A stretch of 35,103 nt of DNA from an uncultured Collinsella sp. (GCA_900541235.1 UQIW01000024.1:1-35103), one strand, 5' to 3'. Positions 15,084-23,746 are shown, counted from the stretch's first letter. A program made the numbers and translations. Notes: generated by a model from the letters alone, not told the origin.

Positions 15084-15965
15084 ATGGAGTTTGTTCTTGA
15101 TAACGGCTCTGTCCGCATTGCGTTGAGCACGGCTGGCGGATCGTTCACTTCTATTACTGCCAACGGCCGTGAGTACCTGTGGCAGGGTGACCCGGCGGTC
15201 TGGTCGGGCCAGGCACCCATTTGTTTCCCGATCTGCGGCGGCCTTCGTGACGGTCGCGCAATGACCATGGGCGGCCGCGAGGTCAAGCTTGCCCGTCACG
15301 GCTTTGCTCGCAAACAGGAGTGGAAGCTCGAGGAGCAGGGCGACAACATGGTCGCGCTGAGCCTAAGCTCTGCCGACCATGCCGAGTTGCTCGAGCAGTA
15401 CCCGTATCCGTTTAAGATCGTTGCTCGTTACACGATCGATGCGGAAAAGGTGGCCGTGTCGTACGAGGTGACCAATGAGGGCACCGAGGACATGCCGTTC
15501 TTTGTGGGCGGTCACCCTGGCTTTAAGTGCCCGCTTGACGAGGGCGAGTCCTATGACGACTACGAGCTCCGTTTTGAGCAGCGCGAGGTCGCCGAGCTCT
15601 GTACTGCCGTTCCCTCGACGGGCCTGATTGATGTTGAGCATCGCAGCAAGAACCCCATGATCGGCCATGACCTGCCGCTTACCCACGAACTCTTCGACTT
15701 CGCGGAGACCATCTTTGACGTGCTCGAGAGCCGCGTGGTTACGTTGACCAAGAAAACCGAGGACAAGGGCGTGCGCCTGACGTTCCCCGATATGCCGTAC
15801 CTGATTGTATGGAGCAAGCCCGAGGGCGACTTTGTGGCTGTTGAACCGTGGGGTGGTCTGTCCACCTGCTCCGACGAGGACGATATTCTGGAGCACAAGC
15901 GTGGCTGCCTGGTGGCCAAGCCGGGAGAGACCGTCACCCGCGGCTTTGAGATCGAGATCCTTTAA
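15084..15965 (+). CDS. lacX: Aldose 1-epimerase family protein (LacX-like)
   Basis: A 293-residue member of the galactose mutarotase-like superfamily. The family's active-site stretches are recognisable, with HGFARKQEW early and GGHPGFKCPL in the middle. Such a gene commonly accompanies lacABCD operons as lacX, where it probably interconverts sugar anomers. The ATG at 15084 has GGGAAGG upstream and is preferred over the TTG at 15051. It lies between lacB and lacC in one transcription direction. The exact substrate is unknown. Confidence 0.85.
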   Translation: MEFVLDNGSVRIALSTAGGSFTSITANGREYLWQGDPAVWSGQAPICFPICGGLRDGRAMTMGGREVKLARHGFARKQEWKLEEQGDNMVALSLSSADHAELLEQYPYPFKIVARYTIDAEKVAVSYEVTNEGTEDMPFFVGGHPGFKCPLDEGESYDDYELRFEQREVAELCTAVPSTGLIDVEHRSKNPMIGHDLPLTHELFDFAETIFDVLESRVVTLTKKTEDKGVRLTFPDMPYLIVWSKPEGDFVAVEPWGGLSTCSDEDDILEHKRGCLVAKPGETVTRGFEIEIL

Positions 15966-16018
15966 CGAGTTATCGTATGTTTGGGGCGGGTCATGCCGCC
16001 CCGGAACAGGAGTTCAAT

Positions 16019-16954
16019 ATGATTCTGACCGTTACCATGAACCCGTCGATTGATACGCGCTATCAGCTCGACAAGTTGATCATCGACGACGTGAACCGCG
16101 TGACGCCCGAAAAGACCGCTGGCGGCAAGGGTCTCAATGTGAGCCGCGTGCTGCTGCAGCTGGGCGACGACGTGCTCGCGACCGGTCTGCTCGGCGGCCA
16201 CATGGGTGCCTATATGGCTGAGCTCATGGATGCCGATGGCGTCAAGAACGACTTTGTGCCCATCGCCGGTGAGACGCGCATTTGCCTGAATATTCTGCAC
16301 GAGGGTAATCAGACCGAGCTGCTGGAGAGCGGCCCGCAGATCGCCCCGGCCGAGCTCGAGGCCTTTACGGCCAAGTTTGCCGAGCTTGCAGCGAAGGCGG
16401 ACGTTGTGACGCTTTCGGGCTCGCTGCCGCGTGGTGTCGATGCCGGCTACTATGCCGAGCTCGTTAAGATCGCCGAGGAGGCGGGCGCCAAGGTGCTGCT
16501 CGACACTTCGGGTGCATCGCTGGAGGCCGCGCTGGAGTCCGACGCTAAGCCTGAGCTCGTAAAGCCCAACCTGACCGAGATCAACGGCCTGCTGGGTACG
16601 TCCTTTACGACCGATGATGTCGATGCCCTGCGCGAGGCGCTTGCCGCCGATGACCGCTTTGCCGGTATTCCCTGGGTTGTCGTTTCGATGGGCGCTGCCG
16701 GTTCGGTGGGCTTCCATGAGGGCCGCGCGTTCCGCGCCAAGACGCCCGCGATTGCGGCTGTGAACGCGACGGGTTCCGGCGACTCGACCATCGCCGGCTT
16801 TGCGCATGCCATTGCTGCTGGTGCCGACGACGTCACGGTGCTCAAGACCGCCAATACCTGCGGCAAGCTCAACGCCATGGATCCCAAGACCGGCCACCTG
16901 GTCATGGATCGCTGGGAAGAGGTCTACAACAGCGTTGAAGTAACGGAGCTTTAG
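16019..16954 (+). CDS. lacC: Tagatose-6-phosphate kinase
   Basis: A 311-residue PfkB-family sugar kinase. The N-terminal substrate motif TAGGKGLNVSRVLLQLG and the C-terminal ATP/catalytic motif NATGSGDSTIAGF (catalytic Asp about 255) are intact. In this operon it is best read as LacC, making tagatose-1,6-bisphosphate from tagatose-6-phosphate; 1-phosphofructokinase is the family alternative. The ATG at 16019 follows CAGGAG by 7 nt and is better than the upstream in-frame ATG 15977. Its stop codon directly abuts the terminal hairpin of a structured repeat (16956-17096). Confidence 0.9.
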   Translation: MILTVTMNPSIDTRYQLDKLIIDDVNRVTPEKTAGGKGLNVSRVLLQLGDDVLATGLLGGHMGAYMAELMDADGVKNDFVPIAGETRICLNILHEGNQTELLESGPQIAPAELEAFTAKFAELAAKADVVTLSGSLPRGVDAGYYAELVKIAEEAGAKVLLDTSGASLEAALESDAKPELVKPNLTEINGLLGTSFTTDDVDALREALAADDRFAGIPWVVVSMGAAGSVGFHEGRAFRAKTPAIAAVNATGSGDSTIAGFAHAIAAGADDVTVLKTANTCGKLNAMDPKTGHLVMDRWEEVYNSVEVTEL

Positions 16955-16955
16955 A

Positions 16956-17096
16956 GTTACGCGGTTTTACCAAACCGCGTAACGGCGCGACGCTGCAAAC
17001 GCCCCTAAGCGGCAATCTGACGTTCAATCGTCGGGCATGACCAAAAGGTCAATGCCCTCCTCTTTCACGTCACCTTGCTCGCTTAGGGGCGTTTTC
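16956..17096 (-). ncRNA. Structured intergenic element, copy 1
   Basis: Minus-strand copy of a roughly 140-nt element also found at 29698-29842 and 33172-33314. Stem P1 pairs 16999-17010 with 17081-17092, P2 pairs 17018-17023 with 17067-17072, P3 pairs 17033-17042 with 17047-17057 and has a bulged base. Terminal hairpin P4 lies at 16956-16983. Stem sequences differ between copies with pairing preserved. Whether it is transcribed is not known. Confidence 0.6.
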
Positions 17097-17136
17097 GCTG
17101 TCGTTGCCAAGACACCGGCGTTGCCTTGGTCGCAAA

Positions 17137-17205
17137 TAGTCATTGGGGACGCTCTTTAATGACTAGTCGTTTAAGAACGCCCCTTAAGAATGACCCCAAT
17201 GACTA
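17137..17205. repeat. TAGTCATTGGGG inverted repeat
   Basis: Perfect 12-bp arms at 17137-17148 and 17194-17205. The motif TAGTCATTGGGGAC also occurs at 12505 and in part at 33124. It is probably a small REP-like palindromic element between lacC and galT. Confidence 0.65.
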
Positions 17206-17210
17206 CACTC

Positions 17211-17251
17211 AAAAACGGCGCCCGTCGGTGATGTTGCCGGCGGGCGCCGTT
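17211..17251 (-). terminator. Intrinsic terminator of galKT
   Basis: AACGGCGCCCG (17214-17224) pairs with 17241-17251. The minus strand continues with a T-run (17211-17215). Confidence 0.85.
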
Positions 17252-17297
17252 GTCGTGTAGACGCTATTTGTTGAGTGCGTGCGTTCGAGCTCGCATG

Positions 17298-18926
17298 CTA
17301 TAGCGAGTCGATAAAGCGCTGTTGGGCGGCGCGTCCTGCCTCGTCCCACTTAAAGACGCCGGCGTTGTCGAGCACGTGGCCAAACACCACGCCGACCTCT
17401 TCGTGCAGGATGTCGATGGCGTTGTCGGCCGTAAGCTCGTCGGCGCGGCGGGCAAAGACGTCCTCAGCCCATGCGGCGTGGCTGCGGCAAAGGTCGTCGC
17501 CCTCGAGCGCGCCGGCAAGGTCGTAGCTGGCATCTGCCTTGGCCGCCAGCAGGTGCTCGCGGACAGCGCCGAGCTCGGGAACCAAGCGCGGCGGCAAAAT
17601 GGCCAGGCCCATGACCTCGATCAGGCCGATGTTCTCCTTTTTGATGTGGTGGTACTCAGCATGCGGATGGAATACGCCCAGCGGATGCTCGTCGGTCGTG
17701 ATGTTGCAGCGAAGCGCCAGGTAGGCCTCGTAGATTTCGCCGCCGGCGTTGCCGCGGGAGTCGACGCGGCGGATGACGGGCGTCACGGTGTTGTGGGCCA
17801 CGCCGTCGGCCGTGTGTGCGATGACGCCAACCGACTCATCGGTCCACTCGCGCCAGGCAAGGATAATCTTCTCGGCGGCGTCGAGCAGCTGGGCGCGGTC
17901 GTGCGATCGTAGTCGCAGCACCGAAAGCGGCCACTGTAACACGGTACCGATGACCTGGTCAAAGCCCGGCACGCTAAACTGCGAGACCTCGGCGGCGTGC
18001 ATCATGGGGAACTCGTGCGCGCCGCCCTGGAAGTGGTCGTGCGACAGAATCGAGCCGCCCACGATGGGCAGGTCGGCGTTGGAGCCAATGAAGTAGTGCG
18101 GGAACAGGTCGACAAAGTCGAGCAGGCAGGTCAGCCCCTTGCGGTCGACGTGCATCGGACGATGCTCGGAGCTCATGGCAATGCAGTGCTCGTTAAAGTA
18201 CGCGTACGGGCTGTATTGGAAGCCCCAGCGCTCGCCGTCGAGCTTAATGGGGATAACGCGCAGATTCTGGCGGGCGGGATGGGCGCCGCCGTCGGCTGCA
18301 GCGGAGCGTCCGGGATAGCCTTCGTTTTCGATGCAGAGCTGGCAGGCGGGATACTTCTCGCCCGTGTTTTTGGCGGCGCCGGCCGCGGCAATATCGCGCG
18401 GGTCCTTTTCGGGCTTTGACAGGTTGATGGTAATCTCGAGGTCGCCCCAGTTGGTGGGGGTGCTCCATTTGATGTTGCGCGCGATGGCGGCACGGCGCAC
18501 GTAGCCGGCGTCGCAGCACAGGCCGTAGAACCAGTCGGTCGCGGCGCGGGGCTCGTTGACGCCCATGCGTCCGTTGAACTCCTCGTTTACAACCGAAGGC
18601 CTTGGCATGAGCGCGCCCATGATGCGCATGGCGATGCGGTCGCGGCCCGATGCCGTGTCCTCGGCGGCGCCGTTGGCAACAGCCGCCTCGGCAAGCGCGG
18701 CAAGTGTGCCTTCAAGGTCAAAGTTGGGCAGGGTGTCGGGGTGCAAGAGCGAGAGTTTTTCGGCCTGGAGCGCCCAGGCCATGTCGAGCGCCGGGCCCGT
18801 AGCACCGATGCACTCGAGAATGGTGTTATACGCCCAGATGCGATCGTCCTGGCCGATCATCGATCGGTGGATAGCGTACTCGATCAGGTTCTGCGCGGCC
18901 TCGCGCACGTCAGTCATTACAGCCAT
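17298..18926 (-). CDS. galT: Galactose-1-phosphate uridylyltransferase (Firmicutes type)
   Basis: A 542-residue enzyme of the longer GalT class found in Firmicutes and relatives. The N-terminal helical region (IGQDDRIWAYNTILE), RTAT-type substrate segments and the active-site HDHFQGGAHEFPM are visible. It exchanges UMP between UDP-glucose and galactose-1-phosphate in the Leloir pathway. The ATG at 18926 has AAGGGGG 10 nt upstream. The ATG at 18917 overlaps the galK stop as TAATG. Either start implies translational coupling with galK. A terminator follows. No galE is in the window. Confidence 0.95.
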   Translation of the reverse strand: MAVMTDVREAAQNLIEYAIHRSMIGQDDRIWAYNTILECIGATGPALDMAWALQAEKLSLLHPDTLPNFDLEGTLAALAEAAVANGAAEDTASGRDRIAMRIMGALMPRPSVVNEEFNGRMGVNEPRAATDWFYGLCCDAGYVRRAAIARNIKWSTPTNWGDLEITINLSKPEKDPRDIAAAGAAKNTGEKYPACQLCIENEGYPGRSAAADGGAHPARQNLRVIPIKLDGERWGFQYSPYAYFNEHCIAMSSEHRPMHVDRKGLTCLLDFVDLFPHYFIGSNADLPIVGGSILSHDHFQGGAHEFPMMHAAEVSQFSVPGFDQVIGTVLQWPLSVLRLRSHDRAQLLDAAEKIILAWREWTDESVGVIAHTADGVAHNTVTPVIRRVDSRGNAGGEIYEAYLALRCNITTDEHPLGVFHPHAEYHHIKKENIGLIEVMGLAILPPRLVPELGAVREHLLAAKADASYDLAGALEGDDLCRSHAAWAEDVFARRADELTADNAIDILHEEVGVVFGHVLDNAGVFKWDEAGRAAQQRFIDSL

Positions 18927-20122
18927 GCCGCGTAAGCCCCCTTGTCAGAAATTGCGTAGTGGCGGGCAGAGCCCTCGCCCAGCCAGCCGTTCATCTTGGT
19001 GATAAAGGTGTCGACCAGGTCGAGCGGCACGAAGGCCTGGATGGTGCCACCAAAGCCGCCACCGTGGATACGGACGGCGCCACGGCCGTCGAGCACGTGC
19101 TCGGCCAGTGCCAGGGCATACATCGAGGGCTGCTCGGAGCCCAGCTTGGCAACGACATTCTGTAGGTACATGGCAGAGCTGGCGCCGGACTCGCGCGTCA
19201 GGACCAGGAACTGATCGATGTCGCCGGCGTTCAGGGCAGCCCAGCGCTTATCGACCAGGCCGTTTTCGTACCAGTAGTGAACGGCGCGCAGGCAGGCGCG
19301 GTCGCCCAGCTTGGCGCGCAGCTCGGGGAGCTTGGCGTCAAAGTCCGCCACGTTTACCTCGCACAGGCGTGCCTTGCCAAACTCGGCGGCGACGTCCTGC
19401 ATCTCGCGCGGAACGGCGGCGTAGTCTTCGGTGGCGGCCACGTGGTCGGCACCGACCTTAACGAGCACGAGAGCATAACCGTGATCCTCAAAGTTGAGCT
19501 CGAGCTTCTGGGTTTTAGGCTGAGCCTGATCCTCAAAGTCCATGTAGGCGAGGCCGCCCAAGCAAACGGCGGCCTGGTCCATCAGACCGCAGGGCTTGCC
19601 GTAATAGTTGTTCTCGGTGCGCTGGCTCATCTGGGCGAGCGTGACGGGCTCAATGGCGGGCGCGCCCCAGAGCGTCTCCATGGCACGACCGTACGCGGCT
19701 TCGACGGCGGCAGAGCTGGAAAGGCCGCCGCCCGAGGGGACGGAGCAGGTAAAGGCAAAGTCGAAGCCTTTGGGCTCAACGCCAAGGGCTGCGATTTCGT
19801 GGGCCATGCCGCGGACGAGGCTCGCGGACGTGCCCTTCTCGGACTCCTGAACGTCTAGCGTGTCGAGCGCGATCTCAAACGTGGGATAGCCCTCGTCGGC
19901 TACGCGAACCTTGTTGGAATCGGTTGCCACGGCGATGCCGTCGACGGCGACATCGAGCGAGCCGGCGATAACGTGGCCACCCTCGTGGTCAGTGTGGTTG
20001 CCGCTGATCTCGGAGCGGCCGGGCGCGTGCACGTAGAGCACCTGGCGGTCGCCGATGGGGCCAAACTCCTCCTCGAACAGCTTGGTGAGCGTGGCGAATG
20101 TCTTTTCGTCGGGGGTGGTCAT
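18917..20122 (-). CDS. galK: Galactokinase
   Basis: A 401-residue GHMP-family galactokinase. The family signature GRSEISGNHTDHEGG is near residue 35, the ATP-binding PSGGGLSSSAA is in the middle, and the C-terminal GHMP motif RIHGGGFGGTIQAFVP is near residue 355. It phosphorylates galactose, which would arise from non-PTS uptake or hydrolysis of galactosides. The start ATG 20122 follows AAAGGA. It overlaps galT at its 3' end and is divergent from lacI 4. Operators at 20167 and 20231 lie directly upstream, so LacI 4 is probably its repressor (GalR-like role). Confidence 0.96.
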   Translation of the reverse strand: MTTPDEKTFATLTKLFEEEFGPIGDRQVLYVHAPGRSEISGNHTDHEGGHVIAGSLDVAVDGIAVATDSNKVRVADEGYPTFEIALDTLDVQESEKGTSASLVRGMAHEIAALGVEPKGFDFAFTCSVPSGGGLSSSAAVEAAYGRAMETLWGAPAIEPVTLAQMSQRTENNYYGKPCGLMDQAAVCLGGLAYMDFEDQAQPKTQKLELNFEDHGYALVLVKVGADHVAATEDYAAVPREMQDVAAEFGKARLCEVNVADFDAKLPELRAKLGDRACLRAVHYWYENGLVDKRWAALNAGDIDQFLVLTRESGASSAMYLQNVVAKLGSEQPSMYALALAEHVLDGRGAVRIHGGGFGGTIQAFVPLDLVDTFITKMNGWLGEGSARHYAISDKGAYAAWL

Positions 20123-20166
20123 GGGAGTCCTTTCCTTGGCGCGCCCGGGTGGGTTTTGCGTCGTTA

Positions 20167-20180
20167 TGAGTACGTTAACA
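20167..20180. promoter_or_regulatory. Operator for LacI regulator 4, site 1
   Basis: TGAGTACGTTAACA, 45 bp upstream of the galK start. Confidence 0.7.
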
Positions 20181-20230
20181 ACTTAAAGCGGCATGAACCA
20201 AGTGTTCACGATACCGCACGTTACGGGCTA

Positions 20231-20244
20231 TGTTAACGTACTCA
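20231..20244. promoter_or_regulatory. Operator for LacI regulator 4, site 2
   Basis: TGTTAACGTACTCA, the exact reverse complement of the site at 20167. Confidence 0.7.
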
Positions 20245-20274
20245 TAACACATCGCTTGTCACTTTTTGAGAATC

Positions 20275-20307
20275 TGGTAATCGGTAGAAATTCAGCCGTG
20301 AACGGTA
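20275..20307 (-). promoter_or_regulatory. LytTR-like direct-repeat site, pair 4
   Basis: Minus-strand boxes ACCGATTAC (within 20275-20286) and ACCGTTCAC (within 20296-20307) are 21 bp apart and point toward galK. Confidence 0.5.
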
Positions 20308-20353
20308 CTGCCGTATGGACTTATAAAGCAGAAGAGATGCAGATAGAAAAAGT

Positions 20354-20367
20354 AGAGTACGTTAACA
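20354..20367. promoter_or_regulatory. Operator for LacI regulator 4, site 3
   Basis: AGAGTACGTTAACA, a one-base variant of the sites at 20167 and 20231, 94 bp before the lacI 4 start. Confidence 0.6.
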
Positions 20368-20460
20368 TGCGTCCGACGATAGCGGGCCTCGGCGCGGGAT
20401 GTATTTCTGCCCGGGCCGGCATTCACGCTATTCAGATCTCGCAAGGGTGAAGGTGATCCT

Positions 20461-21492
20461 GTGGCAAGGCGCCCGTCCAACGATACCAGTTCGCGTCCGG
20501 TCTCCATGGCCGACGTCGCCCGCGCTGCCGGCGTTTCGCAGCAGACGGTTTCGCGCGTCGCCAACGGCTTGCCTAACGTTAACGAGCAGACGCGCCAGCG
20601 CGTGCAGGCCGCTATGCAAAAGCTCGGCTTTCGTCCGAGTTATGCCGGTCGCTCGCTGCGCGACGGCCGTTATCATTCGGTCGGCCTGTGCGTCAACGAT
20701 GTCACCAAGTTCGGCAACCTCTCAATGATCGACGGCATCGCCAGCGCTGCTCGCGAGCATAATTGCGCCATCACGCTGGTCGAGATGTCCAAGACCGAGG
20801 AGTTTTCGCTTGCCGAGGCCACGCGTCGTATGGCCGCATTGCCGGTGGACGGCATCATCATCGGTATGAGTCGCATGGCGCCCGATTTTGAGACGTTTGA
20901 TCCACTGCCGGGCATTGGCACGGTCATCGTTACCATGTACGCGCACCCGCGGGTGACCACGGTCGATTCCGACCATTACGGCTGCTCGCTATTGCTTATG
21001 GATCACCTGTTTGAGCTAGGGCACGAGCAGATTCGCTATATTGGCGGCCCGTCATTCTCGGTCGACGAGCAATTTCGTCGCGCCGGTTGGCAGGATGCAC
21101 TCGAGCGTAAACACATCGAGCCGGCAGAGCCGCTCGAGGGCGACTGGTCTGCCAACAGCGGCTACGAGGCCGGCAGGTACCTGGCCGAGCACGATCGCAC
21201 CATGACGGCGATTTACGCGGCAAACGACCAGATGGCAAATGGCGCGATTGCAGCGCTGCGCGATAGCGGTCTGCGCGTGCCCGAGGACGTGAGCGTGGTG
21301 GGCGTCGACGATTCGCTCGATGATTTTGTGGCACACAACGAGCTCACGACCGTTCGATTCGATTTGCATCAGCGTGGACGCGAGGTGTTCGAGCACGCGG
21401 TTCCCAAGGCGGGGGCAACGGACAAAACCGTTGCCATTCGTATTCCCGGCCAGCTTATCGTTCGACATACCACGGCAGCTCCGCGCACATAG
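20461..21492 (+). CDS. LacI/GalR-family transcriptional regulator 4 (GalR-like)
   Basis: A 343-residue LacI-family repressor. The helix-turn-helix reads MADVARAAGVSQQTVSRVAN (about residues 15-34), with specificity residues Q-Q. The effector domain ends near IPGQLIVRHT. The GTG at 20461 follows AAGGTG. It is divergent from galK-galT, with three TGAGTACGTTAACA-type operators between them, so it probably controls the Leloir genes and itself. It is most similar to regulator 2 in the effector domain. Confidence 0.92.
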   Translation: MARRPSNDTSSRPVSMADVARAAGVSQQTVSRVANGLPNVNEQTRQRVQAAMQKLGFRPSYAGRSLRDGRYHSVGLCVNDVTKFGNLSMIDGIASAAREHNCAITLVEMSKTEEFSLAEATRRMAALPVDGIIIGMSRMAPDFETFDPLPGIGTVIVTMYAHPRVTTVDSDHYGCSLLLMDHLFELGHEQIRYIGGPSFSVDEQFRRAGWQDALERKHIEPAEPLEGDWSANSGYEAGRYLAEHDRTMTAIYAANDQMANGAIAALRDSGLRVPEDVSVVGVDDSLDDFVAHNELTTVRFDLHQRGREVFEHAVPKAGATDKTVAIRIPGQLIVRHTTAAPRT

Positions 21493-21575
21493 TTTTTGCA
21501 GGTCAATGGCGATATATTCCGCCTCAATAACAATCGATAAGGATGCTGGCAGATAGCCGTGGCTATGAAGACGAG

Positions 21576-21584
21576 TGCTATGAT
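21576..21584 (+). promoter_or_regulatory. Extended -10 promoter of the flavoprotein gene
   Basis: TGCTATGAT is an extended -10 element, 38 bp before the start codon at 21622. No good -35 is visible. Confidence 0.45.
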
Positions 21585-21621
21585 AGACGGGCTCTTTTGT
21601 CTATCTAGGAGGCTTTGCCTG

Positions 21622-22782
21622 ATGGAGATCACCAAGGATATCCGCTACATTGGCGTTAACGATCACGACATTGACCTGTTCGAGGGCCAGTACGATGTGT
21701 CCGAGAACGGCATGGCATACAACAGCTACGTTATCTTGGGCGAAAAGATCGCTGTCGCCGATTCAGTCGACGGCGGTTTTGTTGACGAGTGGCTCGGCAA
21801 CCTCGAGGCCGTGCTCGATGGCCGCACGCCCGACTACCTGATCGTCCATCACATGGAGCCCGATCACTCCGCCGGCATCGCCGCCTTTATGGAGCGCTAT
21901 CCCCAGGCGCAGATTGTTGCCAGCATGGGCGCCTTCCGTATGATGGTCAACTACTTTGGCACCGACTTCCCCGAGCGCAAGATGGTCGTCAAAGATGGCG
22001 ACGTGCTCGACCTGGGCGGCCACAGCCTAACCTTTGTCGGTGCCCCCAATGTTCACTGGCCCGAGGTGCTCTTCTCCTACGAGTCCACCGACAAGGTGCT
22101 CTTTAGTGCCGACGGTTTTGGCAAGTTTGGCGCCAACGACATCGAGGATCCCGAGGGCTGGGCTTGCGAAGCGCGCCGTTACTACTTTGGCATCGTCGGT
22201 AAGTTCGGCAAGTTCGTGCAGGCCGTCCTCAAGAAGGCCGCCGACCTGGACATTCAGATCATCTGTCCGCTCCACGGCCCCGTACTGACCGAGAACCTGG
22301 GCTATTACCTCGACACCTATAACACCTGGTCGAGCTATCAGCCCGAGGACGAGGGCATCACGATCGCCTATGCGAGTGTGTATGGCCATCTGAAGGCTGC
22401 CGTCGAGGAGCTCGCCGCAGCGCTTGAGGCTCGCGGCCAGAAGGTCTCCGTCTTTGACCTGGCTCGCGACGACATGGCCGAGGCCGTTGAGGATGCGTTC
22501 CGCTACGACCGTCTGGTGCTCGCTTCCATCACCTATCAGGGTGAGATCTTCCCGTTCATGAGCACCTTTATCCATACGCTTGCCGAGCACGCCTATCAGA
22601 ACCGTACGGTGGCACTCGTCGAGGCCGGCTCCTGGGCGCCCACCGCTGCCAAGGTTATGGCCAAGGAGCTCGAGGGCATGAAGGACATCACCTTGGCGCA
22701 GAACAAGGTGACCGTGCTGGGCTCGCTCAACGACGCCTCGCGCGCTCAGATCGAGGTCCTCGCCGACGAGCTTTCCAAGTAG
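21622..22782 (+). CDS. A-type flavodiiron protein (FprA-like)
   Basis: A 386-residue flavodiiron protein. The N-terminal metallo-beta-lactamase-like domain has a full set of diiron ligands: H77xE79xD81H82 (HHMEPDH), His145 (NVHWPE), Asp164 (FSADGF) and His218 (CPLHGP). The C-terminal flavodoxin domain starts near residue 250 (YASVYGHLKAAVEEL) and binds FMN. Such enzymes reduce oxygen to water or nitric oxide to nitrous oxide and protect anaerobes in the cytoplasm. The ATG at 21622 follows TAGGAGG. It is monocistronic and ends at a bidirectional terminator. It has no evident link to sugar use. Confidence 0.95.
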   Translation: MEITKDIRYIGVNDHDIDLFEGQYDVSENGMAYNSYVILGEKIAVADSVDGGFVDEWLGNLEAVLDGRTPDYLIVHHMEPDHSAGIAAFMERYPQAQIVASMGAFRMMVNYFGTDFPERKMVVKDGDVLDLGGHSLTFVGAPNVHWPEVLFSYESTDKVLFSADGFGKFGANDIEDPEGWACEARRYYFGIVGKFGKFVQAVLKKAADLDIQIICPLHGPVLTENLGYYLDTYNTWSSYQPEDEGITIAYASVYGHLKAAVEELAAALEARGQKVSVFDLARDDMAEAVEDAFRYDRLVLASITYQGEIFPFMSTFIHTLAEHAYQNRTVALVEAGSWAPTAAKVMAKELEGMKDITLAQNKVTVLGSLNDASRAQIEVLADELSK

Positions 22783-22804
22783 CGATATTTCGCTTTTAAC
22801 GAGC

Positions 22805-22845
22805 AAAACCACCACAAAGGGGACAGGCACCTTTGTGGTGGTTTT
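22805..22845. terminator. Bidirectional intrinsic terminator
   Basis: AAAACCACCACAAAGG (22805-22820) pairs perfectly with 22830-22845, with A/T tracts on both sides. It separates the convergent flavoprotein and deoR-type genes. Confidence 0.9.
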
Positions 22846-22848
22846 TGT

Positions 22849-23652
22849 TTAAGCGCCGGCGATGACGAGATTTGGGCGGGCGTCGTCGACGGTCTCGGCG
22901 ATTGAGGTGGCGACGGCGCCATCGGGATCACGGTCCATCACGATGGTGTCGACATCGGTCAGCTCGGCAAAGCGGTACATGCCGCGTCCGTTAACCTTGC
23001 TGGCGTCCATGAGAGCGACGCTTTGACGGGCGGCACCGACCATAGCCGCTTTGGTCTCGGCCATCTGCGGAAAGTCGGTCGTAAAGCCGCAGCCGGGAAC
23101 AAAAGCGCCAGGGCACATGACGGCAAGGTCGGCGTGGACCATTTGGAGCGCCTGCATGGTAAGTGGGCCGTACAGATAGCGATGGCCTTTGCGCAGTGCC
23201 CCGCCCAGCATGACGACATCGACCGAGGGCATGCTCTCGTCGATATAATCGGCGATGGTAATGTCGGCCGTGATAACGGTGATGCCGTCGCGTTGATCGA
23301 GGAGCCGGACGAACTCGAGCGCCGTGGTGCCCGAGTCGACGAGCAGCGTGTCGCCGTCATTGACAAGCTCGATGGCGCTTTGCGCGATGGCCTGCTTGGC
23401 AGCGACGTTGACATTGATACGGCGATCCTGCGTGGAGACGGTCAGGCGTTTATGGAGCGACACGGCGCCACCATGCGTGCGGCGCAACTTGCCTGCTTCG
23501 GCGAGTGCGTCCAGGTCGGCGCGGGCGGTGACGGAGGACACGCCAAAGGTCTGGGCGATTTCTGCTACCTGCACCGAGGCATTATGCTCGAGCATTTCCA
23601 TAATGGCGGTACGGCGTTCGTCGGCAAAAGCACGGTTGGCAGCTTGGGCCAT
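22849..23652 (-). CDS. DeoR-family transcriptional regulator
   Basis: A 267-residue DeoR/GlpR-family regulator. The N-terminal winged helix-turn-helix (VQVAEIAQTFGVSSVTARADLDALAEAGKLRRTHGGAV) is followed by a sugar-phosphate-binding DeoRC domain with the VDSGTTALEFVRLL motif. The ATG at 23652 has GGAG 5 nt upstream and is preferred over the ATG at 23709. It is divergent from the class II aldolase and could be a LacR-like regulator of the tagatose pathway. That assignment is inference from its neighbour and from the shared motifs listed at 5533, 11831 and 13778. Confidence 0.92.
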   Translation of the reverse strand: MAQAANRAFADERRTAIMEMLEHNASVQVAEIAQTFGVSSVTARADLDALAEAGKLRRTHGGAVSLHKRLTVSTQDRRINVNVAAKQAIAQSAIELVNDGDTLLVDSGTTALEFVRLLDQRDGITVITADITIADYIDESMPSVDVVMLGGALRKGHRYLYGPLTMQALQMVHADLAVMCPGAFVPGCGFTTDFPQMAETKAAMVGAARQSVALMDASKVNGRGMYRFAELTDVDTIVMDRDPDGAVATSIAETVDDARPNLVIAGA

Positions 23653-23746
23653 GTTTGCTCCATTCTCGGCTAAATTTGCAGGAATTGTGTTGACTCTATT
23701 TTCGTTCATTTTCTTTTTGAGTAAGAAAACACCTTTCGATTACTTA

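Noticed and set aside
17298..18926. Short GalT class of enterobacteria
   Set aside because: The 542-residue length and HDHFQGG active-site context match the longer Firmicutes-type GalT.
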